The position numbers and the translations under genes are program-made. 10,547 nucleotides of DNA from Bacteroidales bacterium. GTDB taxonomy: Bacteria; Bacteroidota; Bacteroidia; Bacteroidales; VadinHA17. A model generated the notes under the pieces. The model was not told the origin of the DNA. It did no database searches and was given only the letters and a program-made list of their open reading frames with translations. This document shows, in pieces, positions 7,335 to 10,547 of the stretch. The stretch spans positions 1 through 10,547 of the forward strand of contig JAUYBT010000214.1 of NCBI GenBank assembly GCA_030692905.1, given 5' to 3'. Position 1 is the stretch's first letter; each line of letters begins with the position of its first letter.

Positions 7335-8627
7335 TTAAAGCAGATCATAGATCTTCTCCAGCCCAATTCTTCTCGATCCCTTTATAAGAATAGTGTTTCC
7401 CTTCACGGGCTCATTTTTAAGAAAATCTATAAGCTTTTGTACGTCAGAAAATGATTTAAAACCGGATTTTGAGGAAACCTTCTGAAATACAGGTCCCACC
7501 AGAAGAGCCATTTCAACTTTGTGAGATTGAAGTTCATTTAAAAACTTAATATGCTCCTCCTCGCTCTTTTCGCCCAGTTCCAGCATATCCCCCAGTATCA
7601 CAAGTTTCCGGACGGCCTGAATTCCGGCAAATGATTCCAGGGCTAAATTCATACTTGTCGGGTTTGCATTATAAGAATCACAAATAAGAGTATTGTTCTT
7701 TGTGATTTTAATCTGTGATCTGTTATTTGCCGGCTGATAATTTTCAACAGCATAAACAATATCGGTCATTTCAACGCCAAGGAACAAGCCTGTGGCCATT
7801 GCAGCTTTAATATTCTCGAGATTATAGTTACCAAAAAGATTGGTACATATATTATAGGTATGATGATGATATGTTGCTTTTAATTTAAGATTCAGATCAG
7901 ATGGCACCGGTTCAACAATAAAATCAAAACCTGTAGGATCAGAAAAGGGAACAGCCCTGTTTATGATTTTAAAGATCTTTTCAGTGAGCAGGGGATTTTT
8001 GTCGTTATACAAGACAATTCCATTAACCTTGCGGAGGTACTCATAAAGTTCTGTTTTTGCCTTCATCACCCCATCTGCTGATCCAAAACCTTCAATATGT
8101 GCTGTGCCAATATTTGTAATTATCCCATAATCAGGTTTTGCTATCAGGCACAGTGTCCGGATCTCTCCAATATGATTGGCGCCCATTTCAATTATCATCA
8201 TTTCAGTCCCGCCAGGTGCCGATAGAATTGTAAGCGGAACCCCTATATGATTATTAAGGTTTCCTTTTGTGTAATGAACCTTTAGCTTCTTTGCCATGAT
8301 AGCGGCAAGCAGTTCCTTGGTAGTTGTCTTCCCGTTAGTACCAGTTAATGCAAGTACCGGTACATTCATCTCTTTCCTGTGGTGCGATGCCAGAGCCTGC
8401 AGTTCAAAGAGGCAATCTTCTACGAGGATTGTCTTTTCGGTTTCAAAGAGAGGGTCATCAATAACTGCCCATGAAGCCCCTTTTGCAAGAGCTTCTGAAG
8501 CAAACTTATTTCCGTTATAATTATCGCCCCAGAGTGCAAAGAAAATCTGTCCTTTCCCGACTGTTCGGGAATCGGTGGTTACCCCGGTAGATTCTTTAAA
8601 GAGATCGTAAAGTTGTTCAGTCTTCAT
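7335..8627 (-). CDS. murF: UDP-N-acetylmuramoyl-tripeptide--D-alanyl-D-alanine ligase MurF
   Basis: MurF adds D-Ala-D-Ala to the UDP-MurNAc tripeptide with ATP, the last cytoplasmic step of the peptidoglycan precursor. The 430-residue protein has the Mur ligase order: an N-terminal substrate domain with TTDSRTV at 17-23, an ATP-binding P-loop GTNGKTTT at 96-103, GNLNNHIGVPLT at 122-133, EMGANHIGEI at 147-156, TNIGTAHIEGFGS at 171-183, and a C-terminal domain with DSYNANPTSM at 317-326 and GDMLELGE at 346-353. The ATG at 8627 is preferred over an in-frame GTG at 8648, because the GTG lies inside a terminator hairpin and MurF proteins begin close to the MKTEQLYDLF stretch. Length is normal. It lies downstream of gldJ, separated by an intrinsic terminator, so its expression may need readthrough or a promoter of its own. 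Confidence 0.95.
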   Translation of the reverse strand: MKTEQLYDLFKESTGVTTDSRTVGKGQIFFALWGDNYNGNKFASEALAKGASWAVIDDPLFETEKTILVEDCLFELQALASHHRKEMNVPVLALTGTNGKTTTKELLAAIMAKKLKVHYTKGNLNNHIGVPLTILSAPGGTEMMIIEMGANHIGEIRTLCLIAKPDYGIITNIGTAHIEGFGSADGVMKAKTELYEYLRKVNGIVLYNDKNPLLTEKIFKIINRAVPFSDPTGFDFIVEPVPSDLNLKLKATYHHHTYNICTNLFGNYNLENIKAAMATGLFLGVEMTDIVYAVENYQPANNRSQIKITKNNTLICDSYNANPTSMNLALESFAGIQAVRKLVILGDMLELGEKSEEEHIKFLNELQSHKVEMALLVGPVFQKVSSKSGFKSFSDVQKLIDFLKNEPVKGNTILIKGSRRIGLEKIYDLL

Positions 8628-8633
8628 ATTTTC

Positions 8634-8667
8634 AAAAAAATGCCTCACTATGCAATCATAATGAGGC
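8634..8667 (-). terminator. Intrinsic terminator between gldJ and murF
   Basis: Read on the - strand, GCCTCATTATG (8667-8657), the loop ATTG and CATAGTGAGGC (8652-8642) form an 11-bp stem with one G-U wobble and a 4-base loop. One A and then seven T follow (8640-8634). It starts 23 bases after the gldJ stop codon and its T tract ends six bases before the murF ATG. The stem has no T run on the + strand side, so it acts for leftward transcription only. Structure was judged by eye. Confidence 0.8.
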
Positions 8668-8690
8668 TTATACTGTCAGTGAACCCAATT

Positions 8691-10196
8691 TCAGAGACCT
8701 GAAGGGCTTCCTACCCTTATCATTGCACACCTGAAACCTATATCATCACGTGAACCTTCCTGATCGAGGAATCTTCTTGTTGATGGGTTAAGCCAGTAAG
8801 CTCTGTCTTTCCATGATCCGCCCTTATATACACGTGCATTATCATTAATAAGAGTTACGAAATCACTGTACCCGGCTGTATTATCCTGAGCATACATCCT
8901 GAGTGAACCCTTTTTGCCATCCTCTGTTGTCCATTCAGCTCCTCCTGGTATTGCCGACTGAAGATCACCATCCCTGTAATTCCTGTAATCGCCCTTCTGA
9001 TAATTATATCTGTTTGCAACATCAATATCTTTTACTGTATCAACATATAGGCGTCCAAGTTTGTCTTTTCCTACAATTGAGCCATTAGGGTCTCTCCTTA
9101 AATCGGTAAAAACGTTACCTCTGAAAGGATTAAAACCATCGACATCTTCTGATGTAAGAGGACGGTAAACATCCAGTACCCATTCGTTAACGTTTCCTAC
9201 CATGCAATAAAGTCCATAATCGTTTGGCCAATATGCCTTTACATCTACAGTAATACTCCCGTTATCGTTCAGGCTGCCGGCCACTCCCATTAAGTCTCCT
9301 CTGCCACGGACAAAGTTAGCCATCATCTCACCACGTGATTTTGTTCCGGAGTTTCTAACGTTATGACCATTCCACGGATATATTCTTCTTTCGTAAATCC
9401 TCTCCTCAAAAGTATTGCCTCTGAGTGCATAAGCTGCAAATTCCCATTCAGCTTCAGTAGGAAGTCTGTAACTAGGAAGAAGAAGACCATCTTCAAAGTT
9501 AGTACGTCTTTCTGTCTGGTTTGGATTCAGGCTTTCGCGAAGCTGATTAACTACACCTTCATATTGTCCTGCCAGGTAAGCTTCTGTATTAAAGTTTTTT
9601 TCATTTACCTGGTTTGGATCAGGGTTTAGTTCTCCTTCATCAATAAGGAGCTGTTCGTTAACCCTGTCAGTTCTCCAGATGCAAAAGTCGCTTGCTTTAA
9701 TCCAGCTGACACCGACAACCGGATAATTATTATATGAAGGATGCCGGAAATAATACTGTACATAAGGATCGTTGAAACCCATCGGACTTCTCCAGACTAA
9801 AGTATCAGGCAGAGCTCTTCTGAACACTTCAGGATAATCTATATATACCCTGCGCATCCAGAAAAGGTATTCGCGGTAGTCAATATTCTTAACCTCTGTT
9901 TCATCCATATAAAACGAAGATACCGTGACAGTTCTGGGTTTGTTATTCCAGTCAAACATAACGTCCTGCTGCACCTGTCCCATTGTGAAACGGCCTCCCT
10001 CTATGAGTACCAGACCAGGACCTGTTTTCTGGTCGGCTCCAAGAGTAACTTCAAATCCGCCATTATCAGGATTATTATACTCCCAGCCTGTTGATGAGGA
10101 AACTTTAGCATTGCCACCCTTTTTTTTATTAAATATACAGGATGTAAAAAGCAAGACAGAAATAAGAACAACTGGTAAGGCTCTGAATTTATACAT
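8691..10196 (-). CDS. gldJ: Gliding motility/T9SS lipoprotein GldJ
   Basis: This 501-residue lipoprotein matches GldJ, needed for gliding and for stability of the GldK-type ring of the type IX secretion system in Flavobacterium. A signal peptide ends in the lipobox LFTSC, with C20 as the lipidated residue, so the mature protein sits in the periplasm on a membrane. The body is a formylglycine-generating-enzyme (SUMF1)-like fold: GGRFTMG at 67-73, YRLPTEAEWEFAA at 243-255, GNVNEWVLDVYRP at 334-346, VYKGGSWKDRAYWLNP at 456-471 and IGFRCAM at 486-492. The text resembles F. johnsoniae GldJ as I recall it (SSSTGW, MDETEV, ALPDTLVWR, RNYRDGD), which separates it from GldK. The cysteine pair used by true formylglycine enzymes after GGSW is absent, so a structural role is expected. 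The ATG at 10196 has AAGGAG (10204-10199) two bases upstream, the only clear such site in the window. Confidence 0.93.
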   Translation of the reverse strand: MYKFRALPVVLISVLLFTSCIFNKKKGGNAKVSSSTGWEYNNPDNGGFEVTLGADQKTGPGLVLIEGGRFTMGQVQQDVMFDWNNKPRTVTVSSFYMDETEVKNIDYREYLFWMRRVYIDYPEVFRRALPDTLVWRSPMGFNDPYVQYYFRHPSYNNYPVVGVSWIKASDFCIWRTDRVNEQLLIDEGELNPDPNQVNEKNFNTEAYLAGQYEGVVNQLRESLNPNQTERRTNFEDGLLLPSYRLPTEAEWEFAAYALRGNTFEERIYERRIYPWNGHNVRNSGTKSRGEMMANFVRGRGDLMGVAGSLNDNGSITVDVKAYWPNDYGLYCMVGNVNEWVLDVYRPLTSEDVDGFNPFRGNVFTDLRRDPNGSIVGKDKLGRLYVDTVKDIDVANRYNYQKGDYRNYRDGDLQSAIPGGAEWTTEDGKKGSLRMYAQDNTAGYSDFVTLINDNARVYKGGSWKDRAYWLNPSTRRFLDQEGSRDDIGFRCAMIRVGSPSGL

Positions 10197-10230
10197 AACT
10201 CCTTATAATATTATGGCTTTTAAGAATCCC

Positions 10231-10279
10231 CAAATATACAAATTTTACTAAAACAACACTTTTCTACTCTCCAAATATA
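10231..10279 (-). promoter_or_regulatory. Candidate gldJ promoter region with two TAnnTTTG elements
   Basis: On the - strand, TATATTTG occurs twice upstream of gldJ, at 10238-10231 and 10279-10272. Both are exact fits to the Bacteroidota -7 consensus TAnnTTTG. The copy nearest the gene would give a leader of about 30 bases. The matching -33 TTG is not well placed: the nearest TTG lies 15 bases upstream of the proximal element and 13 upstream of the distal one, shorter than the usual 17-23. The region is very AT-rich, so chance matches are possible. Confidence 0.4.
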
Positions 10280-10289
10280 ACTACTATAA

Positions 10290-10547
10290 CTACAATATAG
10301 GAAAATTTATTGTCTTGATTAGATTTCTTTTATCAACATTATTTAAACTGAATGCAAGTCCTGTCTGATGAAGAAGCGATAATGGCATTAATTTATTTCC
10401 TGATACAATATTAAAACGATAATTGTAATAAACACTCACTTTCCCGCTTTTAAATGAAAACCCTGTCTGTATATTCATGTTTTTTTTATTGTCGCCGAGC
10501 ATTATCGCATTTACTGACAGGTAATTACTTTCTAAGACAACCCCTGC
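10290..10547 (-). CDS. C-terminal end of an outer-membrane beta-barrel protein, PorP/SprF-like (partial)
   Basis: The last 85 residues of a protein are present; its reading frame stays open to the right edge of the window, so the start is missing. The sequence alternates polar and non-polar residues in strand-length blocks (VVLESNYLSV, NIQTGFSFKSG, KVSVYYNYRFNI, HQTGLAFSLN), as expected for the closing strands of an outer-membrane barrel. The pattern and the ending KTINFPIL resemble PorP/SprF-family proteins of T9SS-bearing Bacteroidota as I remember them, but the fragment is too short to exclude PorV or another barrel. It lies 93 bp upstream of gldJ in the same direction, which fits a T9SS-related job. 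No terminator hairpin is visible between it and gldJ, so readthrough is possible in addition to the candidate gldJ promoter. Confidence 0.6.
   Translation of the reverse strand, partial: AGVVLESNYLSVNAIMLGDNKKNMNIQTGFSFKSGKVSVYYNYRFNIVSGNKLMPLSLLHQTGLAFSLNNVDKRNLIKTINFPIL

Noticed and set aside
7342..7354. AGATC-ATA-GATCT inverted repeat as a terminator for the + strand operon
   Set aside because: The stem is only 5 bp, the loop is 3 bases, there is no T run, and it is inside murF coding sequence.
8628..8648. GTG start of MurF at 8648
   Set aside because: It lies within the terminator hairpin and adds seven residues with no family match; the ATG at 8627 is better.

Overview
The window looks like chromosomal DNA from a member of the Bacteroidota. 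The strongest sign is a GldJ-type lipoprotein, a marker of the gliding/type IX secretion (T9SS) branch of that phylum. Supporting signs are a moderately AT-rich composition, almost no Shine-Dalgarno sequences in front of the genes, and two exact matches to the Bacteroidota -7 promoter element (TAnnTTTG) upstream of gldJ. A Bacteroidales-like free-living lineage is plausible, but the sequence does not settle rank below phylum. There is no sign of plasmid, phage, transposon or CRISPR material.

Layout: positions 44-7331 hold seven genes on the + strand, packed almost end to end. In order they are a PIN-PhoH ATPase/RNase-type protein, a secreted DUF1080 protein, the tRNA methylthiotransferase MtaB, an inositol-monophosphatase family phosphatase, an LpxL/HtrB-type acyltransferase, a family 2 glycosyltransferase and a membrane-anchored metallophosphoesterase. 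From mtaB onward the gaps are 3, 13, -8 and 6 bp, so that part is very probably one transcript. Its last four genes suggest envelope lipid and glycan work.

Positions 7335-10547 hold three genes on the - strand: the 3' end of an outer-membrane beta-barrel protein that runs off the right edge, gldJ, and murF. gldJ has its own candidate promoter region and is followed by a strong intrinsic terminator whose T tract ends six bases before the murF ATG. The two blocks converge with only 3 bp between their stop codons.

No stretch longer than about 100 bp lacks a gene. The main non-coding items are a degenerate 8-bp tandem repeat in front of mtaB, the gldJ-murF terminator and the gldJ upstream region. 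I do not see an undescribed multi-gene system. All ten genes are recognisable at family level or better, and the points worth a second look are regulatory layout, gene linkage and the repeat.
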